From contig CANTUZ010000025.1 of assembly GCA_947846985.1 (NCBI GenBank), positions 16,428,100-16,492,099 of the forward strand: DNA of 64,000 nt. Direction: 5' to 3'. The stretch's first letter is position 1, and every line of letters starts with the position of its first letter. Below are positions 1-11,642 of this stretch, piece by piece. The translations under genes and the position numbers were made by a program. Source of the DNA: Fratercula arctica. Its lineage: Eukaryota; Chordata; Aves; Charadriiformes; Alcidae. The notes beneath the pieces were generated by a model that saw only the letters and a program-made list of their open reading frames with translations, was not told the DNA's origin and did no database searches.

Positions 1-30
1 GGCAGGTACTTAGAGAACTTCTCACCTCCA

Positions 31-1530
31 ATGGTCTGGGACTTCACCCCTGAACAATTACAGGACCCTGATAGAATAGTAGAATATCTGAAGGGAAAAT
101 GCTGTGGATATTCTAGAGAGGCACAACTCACCGCACTGTGCTGGGCCCTGGCTAGTGTCTACCAGGCACTGCTCAGTGTTATGCAGCACCCTCAGGAGAA
201 AGAGACAGAGACCAGACCAGCAGGCGCTGCGGCCCCTGCGGCAGGTGCTGCGGTTGCTGTGGCCCCTGTGGCAGGTGCTGCTGCGACGGGCACTGCAGCT
301 ACTGCGACCCCTGCGACGGGCACTGCGGCTACTGCGACCCCTGCGACGGGCACTGCGGCTACTGCGACCCCTGCGACAGACACTGTGGCTACTGCAACCC
401 CAGTGACAGGCACTGCTGCTGAACCAGGGAACCAACCCGTGCCAGTATCCGTTGCCCCCATACAAAAGAAGAAGTACACAAAGAAATCGGTTCGCATAGT
501 AAGAGATGACGATGAACCAGGGCCATCACAAGGACAGGAGGAAGAGGCAGAACCAGAGATAATTACCCGATCCCTATCCCTGAGTGAGCTGCGGGATATG
601 CGAAAAGATTTTAGCCGACTTTCAGGCGAGCACATTGTCACCTGGCTGCTTCGGTGTTGGGATAATGGGGCCAGTAGCCTGGAATTAGAGGGTAGGGAAG
701 CCAGGCAGTTGGGATCCCTGTCTAGGGAAGGCGGCATTGACAAGGCAACTGGAAAGAAGACCCAAGCCCTCAGCCTCTGGAAGCGACTCCTGTCAGGCGT
801 GAGGGAGAGGTACCCCTTCAGTGAAGATGTTGTATGTCAACCAAGCAAATGGACCACCATGGAAAGAGGTATCCAGTACCTGAGAGAATTAGCCGTGCGG
901 GAGATGATTTATTATGACTTGGACAACACAGACTTGCCCACGGACCCTGATGAGGTGCACTGCACAAGGCCCATGTGGCGGAAGTTTGTACGGAGCGCAC
1001 CATCGTCATATGCCAACTCACTGGCAGTAATGGAATGGAAAGGTGAAGAAGGACCAACGGTGGATGAGGTGGCTGGCCGGCTCCGGCGATATGAAGAAAG
1101 CCTCTCTTCCCCCCTTGTCTCAGCTGTGGAGAAACTGTCCCGGAAGGTTCAGCAACTTGAAGAGAATATGTCCTACTCCCCACCTGTACGGGCCAGCATC
1201 TCAGCTATTAGGAGCAGGCATTTCCCCACTCAAGAGAGAGAGTACAAAGGGTACACACCACGAGGCACCCTGTGGTTCTACCTGCGAGACCATGGAGAGG
1301 ACATGAGGAAGTGGGATGGACAACCTACTTGGATCCTGCGGACACAGGTACAGGAGTTCCAAGGAAGGACAACCACAAAAGGAGATCCCTCCAGGAAAAG
1401 TGCCGCCCCAGTTTCCAGTGGGCACTTCCCCAGACAGAGCAGAAGGCCTGATCTTGCTTCTGATCCTCTTGAAGGAACCTCCAAGTCATTTCTGCAAGAA
1501 GTGAGTACCGGATACCATGACCAGTATTAG
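31..1530 (+). pseudogene. gag: ERV-L gag polyprotein
   Basis: Structural polyprotein that would form the virus-like particle. The 499-residue frame opens at ATG 31 and is uninterrupted up to TAG 1528. Residues about 55-145 are a low-complexity Ala/Thr/Pro/Val segment made by a 30-nt DNA repeat. Residues about 150-190 are basic then acidic, and about 190-430 form the more ordered, capsid-like part (for example SLSELRDMRKDFSRLSGEH and a following WLLRCWDNGA). I see no CCHC zinc knuckle. Pol follows in the same frame after only the TAG, so Gag-Pol could be made by stop readthrough; this is inference. The body resembles ERV-L gag; the repeat segment is not something I can tie to the family. Confidence 0.8.
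281..420 (+). repeat. 30-bp tandem repeat inside ERV-L gag
   Basis: About 4.7 copies of a 30-nt unit beginning CTGCGACGGGCACTGCGGCT, preserved in frame so that it encodes a 10-residue Ala/Thr/Pro unit. The copies at 281-310, 311-340 and 341-370 are nearly identical; those at 371-400 and 401-420 are more diverged. Flanking GCAGGTGCTG motifs at about 220-280 suggest an older, shorter-period expansion. Confidence 0.85.
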
Positions 1531-1551
1531 AGGGGCCCTGCCTCCAGCCAG

Positions 1552-2976
1552 GTGGAGGAAAGGGACAACCGGGTTTATTGGACAGTGTGGACTCGATGGC
1601 CTGGCACATCAGACCCACAGGAGTATAAGGCTCTAGTGGACACGGGTGCACAGTGTACTCTGATACCATCAAGCTATAGAGGGGCAGAACCCATTTGTAT
1701 TTCTGGGGTCACAGGGGGATCCCAAGAGTTGACTGTACTGGAGGCTGAAGTGAGCCTAACTGGGAATGAGTGGCAAAAGCATCCCATTGTGACTGGCCCA
1801 GATGCTCCATGCATCCTTGGTATAGATTACCTCAGGAGAGGGTATTTTAAGGACCCAAAGGGGTATCGGTGGGCCTTTGGCATAGCTGCCTTGGAGGCGG
1901 AGGAAGTTAAACAGTTGTCCACCTTGCCTGGTCTCTCGGAGGATTCTTCTGTTGTGGGGTTGTTGAGGGTCGAAGAACAGCAGGTGCCGATTGCTACCAC
2001 AACGGTGCATCGGCGGCAATATCGCACTAACCGAGACTCTCTGATTCCCATCCATAAGCTGATTCGTCAACTAGAGGTTCAAGGAGTGATCAGTAAGTCT
2101 CGCTCGCCTTTTAACGGTCCTATATGGCCGGTGCGAAAATCCAATGGAGAGTGGAGGCTAACTGTAGACTATCGTGGCCTGAATGAAGTCACGCCACCAC
2201 TGAGCGCTGCTGTGCCGGATATGCTAGAACTCCAGTAGGAACTGGAGTCCAAGGCAGCCAAGTGGTATGCCACGATTGATATAGCGAATGCATTTTTCTC
2301 AATCCCTTTGGCAGCAGAGTGCAGGCCACAGTTTGCTTTCACTTGGAGGGGCATCCAGTACACCTGGAATCGACTGCCCCAGGGGTGGAAACACAGCCCC
2401 ACCATTTGCCATGGACTGATCCAGACTGCACTGGAACAGGGTGAAGCTCCAGAACATCTGCAGTACATTGATGACATCATTGTATGGGGAAACACAGCCG
2501 AAGAAGTTTTTGAGAAAGGGGATGAAATAGTCCGAATCCTTCTGAAAGCTGGTTTTGCCATAAAACGAAGTAAGGTCAAGGGACCTGCACAGGAGATCCA
2601 GTTCTTAGGAATAAAATGGCAAGATGGACGCCGCCAGATCCCAATGGATGTGATCAACAAAATAGCAGCTATGTCTCCACCAACTAGCAAAAAGGAAACA
2701 CGAGCTTTCTTAGGCATTGTGGGTTTTTGGAGGATGCATATCCCAGATTACAGTCTGATTGTAAGCCCTCTGTATCAAGTAACCCAGAAGAAGAACGATT
2801 TTAAATGGGGTCCTGAGCAACGACAAGCTTTTGAACAAATCAAACAGGAAATAGTCCATGCAGTGGCCCTGGGGCCAGTCCGGGCAGGACAAGATGTGAA
2901 AAATGTGCTCTACACCGCAGCCGGGGAGAATGGCCCTACCTGGAGCCTCTGGCAGAAGGCACCAGGGGAGACCTGA
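1552..2976 (+). pseudogene. pol: ERV-L protease and reverse transcriptase (pol, first part)
   Basis: Aspartic protease followed by RT. The protease active site LVDTGAQCTLIP lies at about 1630-1665. RT motifs include WRLTVDYRGLNE (about 2153-2190), IDIANAFFSIPL (about 2276-2311), LPQGWKHSP (about 2377-2403) and the catalytic YIDDIIVWG (about 2464-2490). The frame is the same as gag. TAG 2236 follows a Leu-Gln stretch between fingers and palm, and TGA 2974 closes the connection region; reading continues in the same frame after both, so each is a single nonsense change. All RT catalytic residues are visible, but the protein cannot be made whole. Confidence 0.88.
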
Positions 2977-4716
2977 GGTCGACCCCTAGGGTTTTGGAGT
3001 CGGGGATACAGAGGATCTGAAGCGCGCTACACTCCAACAGAAAAGGAGATATTGGCAGCATATGAAGGGGTTCGAGCTGCTTCGGAGGTGGTTGGTACAG
3101 AAGCGCAGCTCCTCTTAGCACCTCGACTGCCAGTGCTGGGTTGGATGTTCAAAGAAAGGGTCCCCACCACACATCACGCAACTGATGCTACATGGAGTAA
3201 GTGGATTGCACTGATCACACAGTGAACTCGAATGGGAAACCCCAGTCGCCCAGGAATTCTGGAAGTGATCATGGACTGGCCAGAAGGCAAGGATTTTGGA
3301 ATGTCACCAGAGGAGGAGGTGACGCGTGCGGAAGAGGCCCCACCATATAATAAACTGCCAGAAAATGAGAAGCAATATGCCCTGTTCACTGATGGGTCCT
3401 GACGGATTGTGGGAAAGCATCGAAAGTGGAAGGCTGCTGTGTGGAGTCCTACAGGACAAGTTGCAGAAGCCAGTGAAGGACAAGGTGAATCGAGCCAGTT
3501 TGCAGAGGTCAAAGCCATTCAGCTGGCTTTGGACATCGCCGAGCGAGAAAGATGGCCAGTCCTTTATCTCTACACTGACTCATGGATGGTGGCAAATGCT
3601 CTGTGGGGATGGTTACAGCAGTGGAAGCAGGGCAACTGGCAGCGCAGAGGCAAACCCATCTGGGCTGCTGAACTATGGCAAGATATTGCTGCCCGGATAG
3701 AGAATCTGGTTGTGAAAGTACGCCACGTAGATGCCCACGTACCGAAGAATCGGGCCACGGAGGAACATCAGAACAACCAGCAGGTGGATCGGGCTGCTAG
3801 GATTGAAGTGCCTCAGGTGGATCTGGACTGGCAGCATAAGGGTGAACTATTCATAGCTCGGTGGGCCCATGAGACCTCAGGCCACCAAGGAAGAGATGCG
3901 ACATATAGATGAGCTCGTGACCGAGGGGTGGACTTGACCATGGACACTATTGCACAGGTCATCCATGAATGTGAGACATGCGCTGCAATCAAGCAAGCCA
4001 AGCGTTTGAAGCCTCTTTGGTATGGAGGACGATGGTTGAAATATAAATATGGGGAGGCCTGGCAGATTGATTATATCACACTGCCACGAACCCGTCAAGG
4101 CAAGCGCTATGTGCTCACAATGGTGGAAGCAACCACTGGATGGCTGGAAACATACCCTGTGCCCCATGCCACTGCCCGGAATACTATCCTGGGCCTTGAA
4201 AAGCAAGTCCTGTGGCGACATGGTACCCCAGAGAGAATTGAGTCGGACAATGGGACTCATTTCCAAAACAGCCTCATAGACACCTGGGCCAAAGAGCATG
4301 GTATTGAGTGGGTATATCACATCCCCTATCCCGCACCAGCCTCTGGGAAGATAGAACGGTACAATGGACTGTTAAAAACTACACTGAGAGCAATGGGTGG
4401 TGGGACCTTAAAACATTGGGATGCACATTTAGCAAAGGCTACCTGGCTAGTTAATACCAGGGGATCTACCAATTGGGCTGGCCCTGCCCAGTCAAAACTT
4501 CCACGTACTGTGGAAGGGGATAAGGTCCCCGTAATGCACATGAAGAATATGTTAGGGAAGACAGTCTGGGTTAGTCCTGCCTCAGGCAAAGGCAAACCCA
4601 TCCGTGGGATTGCTTTTGCCCAAGGACCTGGGTGCACTTGGTGGGTAATGCGGCAGGATGGGGAAGTCCAATGTGTACCTCATGGGGACTTGATTTTGGG
4701 GGAGAATAGCCAATGA
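2977..4716 (+). pseudogene. pol: ERV-L RNase H and integrase (pol, second part)
   Basis: Continuation of pol in the same frame. RNase H begins near 3387 with the TDGS motif, directly cut by TGA 3400, and includes a TDSW motif (about 3574). A further TGA lies at 3223 in the connection region. Integrase follows: an HHCC zinc-binding part with the His pair at about 3870-3890 and Cys pair ECETCAA at about 3970, cut by TGA 3910. The catalytic core carries D in AWQIDYIT (about 4060), D in ESDNGTHF (about 4241) and E in GKIERYNG (about 4348), so the DDE triad is present. The C-terminal domain ends at 4716. No env follows. Confidence 0.88.
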
Positions 4717-4998
4717 ATCAAATCGTGTGTAACACTGTCACTGTATGTCCTCGTTACTATAATTGCTATTGGCTGTACTGCAGTAAGAATCACCCAAATT
4801 AAGGACAGATGGACTTTGATGAACAGTTGAGTAAAGCAAAGTGGTGATGGGATCAGAGCTGACGCCCAGCAACTTCCTCAAGATCTGCATCTTCAGCCCA
4901 TGGACTGTGTGCATGAGCTACGCCGGGTATACAGTCACATGTTCCGAAAACTGTAAGATCTGGGCGTGGCAAAATGGTATGGAATAAGGGGTGGATAA
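4717..4998 (+). other. Post-pol noncoding segment with polypurine tract
   Basis: 282 bp between the pol stop and the 3' LTR. I see no env, dUTPase or other conserved reading frame. The last bases, AATAAGGGGTGGATAA just before 4999, are the likely polypurine tract that primes plus-strand DNA synthesis. Confidence 0.55.
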
Positions 4999-5337
4999 TG
5001 TCCTGGTTCCGGCAGGGACAGGGTTAAGTATTCCATGCCATGGGAGCCACGCCCACCCTGAGATTAAAAGGAGGGAGGGGGCGAGCAGTCGGGTTCGGAG
5101 CGGGCTGGTGGGTCCCGGGGCCGGACCGGCGGGGAGCGGTGATTCCGTAATCGCGTTTGTATATTTCTCTGTCAGTGTTATTGTTGTTGTTTTCTTGTTC
5201 CCTTTGCTGTTCTGTTAAACTGTCTTTGTCTCAACCCAAGAGTTTTGCCTTTTTCTTTTGATCCTTCCCGTAACGGGAAGCGCTGGGCGAGCGACACGTG
5301 GTTCTTTGTTGCCATCTGAGGCCAAACCACGACAACA
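4999..5337 (+). repeat. 3' LTR of the ERV-L-like provirus
   Basis: Starts TGTCCTGGTTCCGGCAGGGA and ends GACAACA, giving canonical TG...CA ends. It contains a G+C-rich stretch at about 5060-5150 and a T-rich run before the end. The same TGTCCTGG or TGTCCTAG start recurs at 61542 and 63161. The end is inferred from the ACGACAA motif shared with the LTR ending at 63895. Confidence 0.7.
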
Positions 5338-8300
5338 TCTTACATTGAAGCAGAGATGCCCTGGTAACATCAGCAGTTACCTGAAATAGGAAACGCTGAT
5401 TACCCCTCCTAGACAGTTCAAAGTAGTAAAAACTAGGTAACAAGCTAGTATTTATTGATTTAAAGCCAGACATATCCAGGATTTCCTTAGCCCAAAAACA
5501 AACAATAGGGAAAAGATTCCCAATGATCAGGATTCAAACAAAACTCAGGAAGACTTCCTTTAGCCTAGTATTTAAACAAGGTGGCTTTTTTCAAAGTCCA
5601 GCTTAAAACAAAAAGAGGGAGAGCATAAAAGCTTCAGCAGGGCAGAGAAAGCGGGCATGGGCAGCACTCATCAGGAGGAAAGTTTTCTGTGTCTGTTTCC
5701 CTCCTAATTCTTACCTCCCAAAAATCCCTCCCTGCTGCCTTCCCCAGTGGCATTCCCCATCGAGGCAGACACCAGAATGCAAACCCTATGCCTGACTGAA
5801 CTACTGTGTTAAGACAACACTCAGAACAGAGAGAGACCAACTACAACCCTAATAGCTTGCAGTTCAAGTATTAAGGCAAGAGACAAAAAGACAGCAACAA
5901 AAAAGGTGTGTGAAAATAACAAAATAGTCCAACAAGAAGCAGCCTAGTGACTTTTCTTTGGTTTTGATAGCTAACATATGAAGGAGTGTGTTAGAGAAAG
6001 AACCAACGCAATGAGGCTGTCTGGCAAATCTCTCCACAGTTTCTGAGCTGTGAGGAGAAACATAGCATGAAGTGGTTGTTTGGAAAAGGTAACAATTTAT
6101 TGATACAGTAGCTGGTGATACAGTAGCCTTGAACAGCACAAAACACCGGGGTGGAAGGCCTATCAGGCCTTACTGATACCGAGTTAAAAAGAACATATGG
6201 TTCCCTCCTTACTGGAATAATGTAGCTAAGTTTGAAATACTTTGTAAGCGGAGGGGTTAAACATCTGCTAGGTTTAGTTTGATAAAAGGAAACCTTGAGA
6301 CATTGTATCCTTGAGTAGAATAGATAAGGAGAGATGCATTTTAGGAAGGAATGGGAAATTATCAAACCCCAATGTTTAAATCAATCAGGAGAGCTCCTAG
6401 AATATCTTTGCTCAGCACCTGGAAATACAGGAGGGTACAAACAGCGGTCTAAACAAGCTAACTGCTTTCCAGAGCCAGCCTGCCTGAAGCCTGAGCTGTT
6501 TTACATTTCAGTTCATTTCTTCAGAGAGCACCAAAAGGCTGAAGTGATTTGTGGTAGTCTCAGGAGTATCTACCAGCTATAATGCATATAAAAGGAATTT
6601 TTTATTCCAGTTGTAACCATAGGCAGTAAAGTTTATAGTAGGTGAACATATTAGCCTGGACGCGGGGCATGAATTTTACTCTAGAAAAAGCCAGTTCATT
6701 TATACAGCCTAAGAGTTAAATGTCGGTATTTGAAGACAAATTATAGGGAAATTAATTTTACATTCTGCCACATAACATGGGTTTAAAACAGACAGTCCTA
6801 TCTTTATCAACTTTTTACAGCCCTCTTAATTCACTTTGCTTCCAGCAACCCCTTCCCCACAAAACAGATTTTACCCTCTTCTCCCTCCAGCTAGCACACT
6901 GCTGACACAAGAAATGAGTACCCTAAATGGCCTTGGGGCACATGACTGATGGCCATGCACCTACCCTCAACTCTTGCCACAGTGTTAGTAGCAGTCCTGT
7001 TGAAAAGCTAGGCAAGATTGCCCTCACTCCCCAGTTTAGCAAATAAATACATGGTGCAAGTGCACCATAAAAGAGATGCCCAAATTGTGTTTTACAGACT
7101 GCAGAGCCCTTGCTGTGCACATGATGCAACCACCTCTTGTTTGCAGCTGCCAAATTTAAAATACAGCTTAAAACATGACATGTAAAATTAGCATTAAGAA
7201 AGCATGTAAGCAAACCCTGACTGTCCAAATGTCAGTTATGTAATTATGAATGGGAAGGGCAATATTTAACATGAGCTTGAATGGCAGCTGAGATATCCCT
7301 GAAATTCTTCTAAGATTTGGCCAACATTGTAACTGTTAAAACTTTCTGTATTAGAAGATTAAAACCTTGTTCATTCACACAATCAGTCTATATTAAGCAA
7401 CATATTTTTACAACCACCATAGTCTAAGAGTCCAAAGCCCTGCTTTGCTTACTGAGTAAACATGAAGCTCCAGATATAGGAAAATAAAAAAATGTTCATT
7501 TGTTTAAGACATGCAGAATTGCCCTAAGTATAATTCCCCATAATATGCTGGTACATTTACTACAGAATATGTTCTTAAAAAAATGCCTTAATATTAGATC
7601 TTACTCTTCCGTTCTATTGAATTTTTGCTAAAAGCAGCAAGATTATTTCTTTTTTTCCGCCCCACTAGAAATTAGCCAGGCATTATACAACACTGTCACA
7701 AAAATATTTAAGTCATTCAGGTATAACGAGGGCACACATGTATTATGGAAATACAGTCTCTAGACAAACACATAGGTAATGACAAATATTTTCATAATCT
7801 GCTTTAAAAAAAATGTTATAAGGGTAAAAAAACCATATAGGACAACACATCCTACAGATCTGCATTCCAGAGAAAAAGTAATGTGCCTAAATGCTCACAT
7901 CAGATATTTCTTCATGTGTTCAGGAGCAGAAATATTGGATTTACAAGATATTAGTTACCTGAGAGAAGTGGTACTTGGCATTTCACTAAACTGTAATTTT
8001 AAGTCTAAGAAATATGCATTTGAATGTATCTAAGTAATACATTTTATGCAGTTAGTAAAGTATTAAGGTTGTACGTGGGGGGGGGGACAAAAAAAATCAG
8101 AAATACAAAGGGTAAGATTTCAACAGCTATATTTACATGTCATACTGCAAGTACTATATAGTTTATAGAATAAATTAATTTCATCACTGAATGTAAGTCA
8201 CAGAATTAAGAGTTCATTTATGGCTATTAAGAGATAATAACCTCAGTGGAGATAGAATTGGCTTTGAGAAAAGGGACTGCTAGCACGCAGTGGTGGCACG

Positions 8301-9420
8301 CTTACAGAGGCCAGGAACAGATTTCCAGGGAGAAGGACATTAAGCAGGGAACAGAGCTTTTTCTTAGGGGTGAGATTTCATGAGAAGGCACAGCCAACCT
8401 AATGTTCAACTGCTGCCAAATACACACTCCCACTCACCCTGCGGATTCTCACTCCCTCCATCTGTACCAGCTCTGCAGCTCTCCCAAACCTTTTTCTTAC
8501 TCCAAGGGCTCAGCAAACTGACCCAGAAACACAAAGGGTCACTTAAGTGCAAGAGCTGGCATGAAGCAAACAGAGGGTATTCTCTGGGCTGCTGGGAAAG
8601 GGGGGAGAAGGGGGACACCTCTTACAACAGCAGCGACCTGTCTGGTAGGGTCCATCCACCTTACAAAGTCTCAACCCTACTCTCTCTCCAGCTCCATTCT
8701 TAAGCCTCAGGCTTTTAAATGTACACCAACTACTCCCAGTTTACTCATTGATGAAATATTTTTAGCCCTCTCAAGCTGAAGTAGGACAGACAGCTACAGT
8801 TCCTTGCTTCCCCAGAATCTGGGGGGGCGGGGAAGGTGTGATGAAAAAGTGCTAATCTCTAGCATACCCACTGAACTCCTGTACTGTTCCCAGTATGCTG
8901 TTTCCACTGCCTCTTTGACTATAAGTGAAGCCCAGCTTAAAATCTGAAGTGTTTTGGTTTAGAGCATCCAGTGATTTCCTAGAAAGCCTTTGAGTTCCAC
9001 ACATCAGCCTCCACATCCTTCTGTGAAGAATGTTCATGCTACAGCAGTTCAAACATCCACTGGTCTCTTCATCTAGAGTTGAGGTTTTAAAAAATGTTGC
9101 CAATGCCAGACCACTCTGCAATGGCTATTTACTGAAGTTCTGCCTTTTTCAAACCACTTCTTGTAAGAGGGGAAAAAAAAGGAAAAAAGGTAGAGGAGTT
9201 TTTCTTTAGAGAGAAATTTTTTAGCCTGTATCATTCAAGGAGAATTGTTAGGTTTTACCTCCCTTTATTTAAAAAAAAAAAATTAAAGCAGTCTCCAATC
9301 ACATGAATTTGAGGCTAGAAAAAAGTTTTATAGAAACTCCTCAAGGAAGAACACAACTAATGAGATTATTTTTGAAAATCAAACTAATGACAAAGGCCCT
9401 GTTGTATTTTCAGAGTGGCT
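5338..9420. other. A+T-rich sequence, no gene seen
   Basis: About 4 kb with only short, uncoordinated open frames. I see no domain, LTR, LINE or RNA gene. Simple features are a G run at about 8076-8085, a short G run at 8821-8829 and A runs at about 9170-9190 and 9270-9285. Confidence 0.6.
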
Positions 9421-9539
9421 GTGAGAACTCTTCACCTAGTGACTCTTTGTCTTCTCACTGGGCACCACTGAAAAGAGCCTGGTCCCATCCTCCTGACACC
9501 CCCCCTTTAAGTATTTATAAGCATTGATAAGATCCCCTC

Positions 9540-11003
9540 TCAGTCGTCTTCCAGATTGAAAAGACCCAAATCCCTCAACCTTTCTTCATAAGAGGGATGT
9601 TCCAGTCCCCTAAACATCTTGGTAGCCCTTTGCTGCACCCTCTCCAGCAGTTCCCTGTCCTTCTTGAACCGGGGAGCCCAGAACTGGACACAGGACTCCA
9701 GATGCGGCCTCACCAGGGCAGAGTAGAGGGGGAGGATGACCTCCCTTGACCTGCTTACTACACTCAATGCACCCCAGGATGCCATTGGCCTTCTTGGCCA
9801 CAAAGGCACATTGCTGACTCATGGTCATCCTATTGTCCACCAGGACTCCCAGGTCTTTTTCCACAGAGCTGCTCTCCAGCAGGTCAGCCCCCAACCTGTA
9901 CTGGTGCATGAGGTTATTCCTCCCCAGGCGCACAACCCTACACCTGCCCTTGTTGAACTTTGTTAGGTTCCTCTCCGCTCAACTCTCCAGCCTGTCCAGG
10001 TCTCTCTGTATGGCGGCACAGCCTTCTGGTGTGTCAGCCACCCCTCCCAGCTTTGTGTCATCAGCAAACTTGCTGAGGGTGCACTCTATCCCTTCATCCA
10101 GGTCATTGGTGAGCATACTGAACAGGACTGGGCCCAGTACTGACCCCTGGGGAACACCACTTGTCACTGACCTCCAACTAGACTCTGTGCCCCTAATCAC
10201 AACCCTCTGAGCTCTATCTTTCAACCAGTTTTCTATCCACCTTACTGTCCATTCATCTAACCCACTCTTCCTAAGCTTCCCTATGAGGATGCTGTGGGAG
10301 ACCGTGTCGAAAGCCCTGCTGAAGTCAAGGTAGACAACATCCACTGCCCTCCCCTCATCTATCCATCCAGTCATGCCATCGTAGAAGGCTATCAGATTAG
10401 TCAGACATGATTTCCCCTTGGTGAATCTGTGTTGACTACTTCTGATAGCTTGCTTTTCCTCCACGTGCCTTGAGATGATGCCCAGAACGAGCTGTTCCAT
10501 CATCTTTCCAGGGATGGAGGTGAGGCTGACCGGCCTGTAGTTCCCTGGGTCCTCCTTCTTGCCTTTTTTGAAGACTGGAGTGACATTGGCCTTCCTCCAG
10601 TCCTCAGGCACCTCGCCTGTTCTCCAGGACTTCTCAAAGATGATGGAGAGCGGCCCAGCAATGACTTCCGACAGCTCCCTCAGCACTCTCGGGTGCATTC
10701 CATCAGGACCCATGGACTTGGGGTTATCCAGTTTGCTTACTTGATCTCTAACTTAATCCTTCTCAAACAAGGGGAAATGTTCCTTCGTCTGGACTTTCCC
10801 CTGTTACCTCCAAACTCCAGGACTCCTGAGGGCTGGCCTGAGCAGTAAAGACCAAAGCAAAGGCGGCGTTCAGTAACTCCACCTTCTCCGCATCCTCTGT
10901 CACCATGACTCCTGTCTCATTCAACAGGGGGCCCACATTTTCTCTAGTTTTCCTTTTGCCTCCAATATACTTGAAGAAACCCTTCCTATTGACCTTGACA
11001 TCC
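9540..11003 (-). pseudogene. CR1 ORF2, reverse transcriptase domain
   Basis: Non-LTR RT that would copy CR1 RNA at a nicked target. The longest frame on the minus strand (10713 down to 9979) has [13 protein letters not shown], the [13 protein letters not shown] motif, [14 protein letters not shown] with a first catalytic Asp, [13 protein letters not shown] and FADDTKLGG with the catalytic Asp pair. Downstream frames 9933-9610 and 9809-9540 carry the C-terminal part (for example [13 protein letters not shown]) in other frames, so there are at least two frameshifts plus an upstream stop. Sequence between 10714 and 11003 is the N-terminal RT part, also interrupted. Confidence 0.9.
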
Positions 11004-11007
11004 CTTG
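11004..11007. repeat. Target-site duplication CTTG, left
   Basis: CTTG just before the LTR start at 11008; the same four bases follow the LTR end at 19143. A 4-bp duplication is typical of gammaretrovirus-like (class I) integration. Confidence 0.75.
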
Positions 11008-11642
11008 TGAAGTAGGGTTTGATATATTAAAGCTGTAAACTAATTGAAGTAGGTGCTTAATATATTAGAACTGTAAATTAGAGTGGGAGCTTAATTTAGG
11101 AGAGTGGGCAACTTAAGGCTGTACAAAGAGCAGATGCAACAGTTGTAGTACTAAGTGTCAGAACTTATCTCCTATTTTTTAAGAAAGAATGCTTTAGGAC
11201 AATATAACCTTGTAGTAGAAGCTTATCTCTCAAAACAAGGGGCCCAGGATTACTGAGGAATGCAGAGACTAGTCAAAGCTAACACTTTTGATGCGCCAGC
11301 AAGAATAAGGGAGTAGAGGCCTGCAGTTCACCCAGAAGTCACAATGATGAAGAGGAGTGGAGGAAGTAAATGATCACCAGATGTCTCTGAAGACCACCGA
11401 GAGACTCTAGTGTGCATGTGGGAGTAGGCAGTAACCTGTAATAATGAGTTAATGAATAGGTAATCATTTCTTGGAAAACTAGTGAATATGCACACATAGT
11501 ATGTATTTAAACTGTACATCTAAATCAGTCGGCGCGCACATTAGGTGGACCAATCCCCTGTGTACCCAGCACTGCAATAGAGAATACCTGCTTAATAGTC
11601 ACCAAGGCTACTGAGTCTTAACTTCGGCATTTCACTGCATCA
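11008..11642 (+). repeat. 5' LTR of the gamma-like ERV
   Basis: 635 bp from TGAAGTAGGG to ACTGCATCA. The last 200 bp (about 11440-11642) reappear at 18941-19143 with a few differences, which identifies the 3' LTR. Confidence 0.78.

Larger units (their letters stand above)
1..5337 (+). mobile_element. ERV-L-like (class III) provirus, 5' LTR outside window
   Basis: The element holds gag, pro-RT-RNase H-integrase and a 3' LTR in the order of a simple retrovirus. Everything from 31 to 4716 lies in a single reading frame, broken only by stop codons at 1528, 2236, 2974, 3223, 3400 and 3910; I find no frameshift. No env or dUTPase is recognisable between pol and the 3' LTR. The RT motif YIDDIIVWG and the LTR start TGTCCTGG fit the ERV-L group common in birds. 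The 5' LTR, primer site and target duplication are left of the window, so insertion ends cannot be tested. Confidence 0.88.
9421..11007 (-). mobile_element. CR1 LINE, 3' part (reverse transcriptase), segment 1 of 3
   Basis: Minus-strand CR1 retrotransposon, continued at 19144-20008 and 20560-21392. It encodes the RT half of ORF2. The low-coordinate end is the 3' end of the element; I do not see the usual 8-bp terminal repeats there, so the boundary is approximate. At the other end the CR1 is cut at 11004-11007 (CTTG), the target duplication of the ERV that follows. Rejoining across that insertion gives continuous CR1 sequence order. Confidence 0.9.

Noticed and set aside
58..465. Minus-strand Arg/Ser-rich open frame over ERV-L gag
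   Set aside because: It is the antisense of the 30-bp gag repeat; the plus-strand frame continues as gag.
4717..4998. Possible env or dUTPase after ERV-L pol
   Set aside because: Stops in all frames and no motif; length is too short.
8380..8703. 107-codon frame in the unassigned region
   Set aside because: Overlaps other frames of similar length on both strands and shows no domain.
9736..10210. Plus-strand open frames
   Set aside because: Antisense to CR1 reverse transcriptase.
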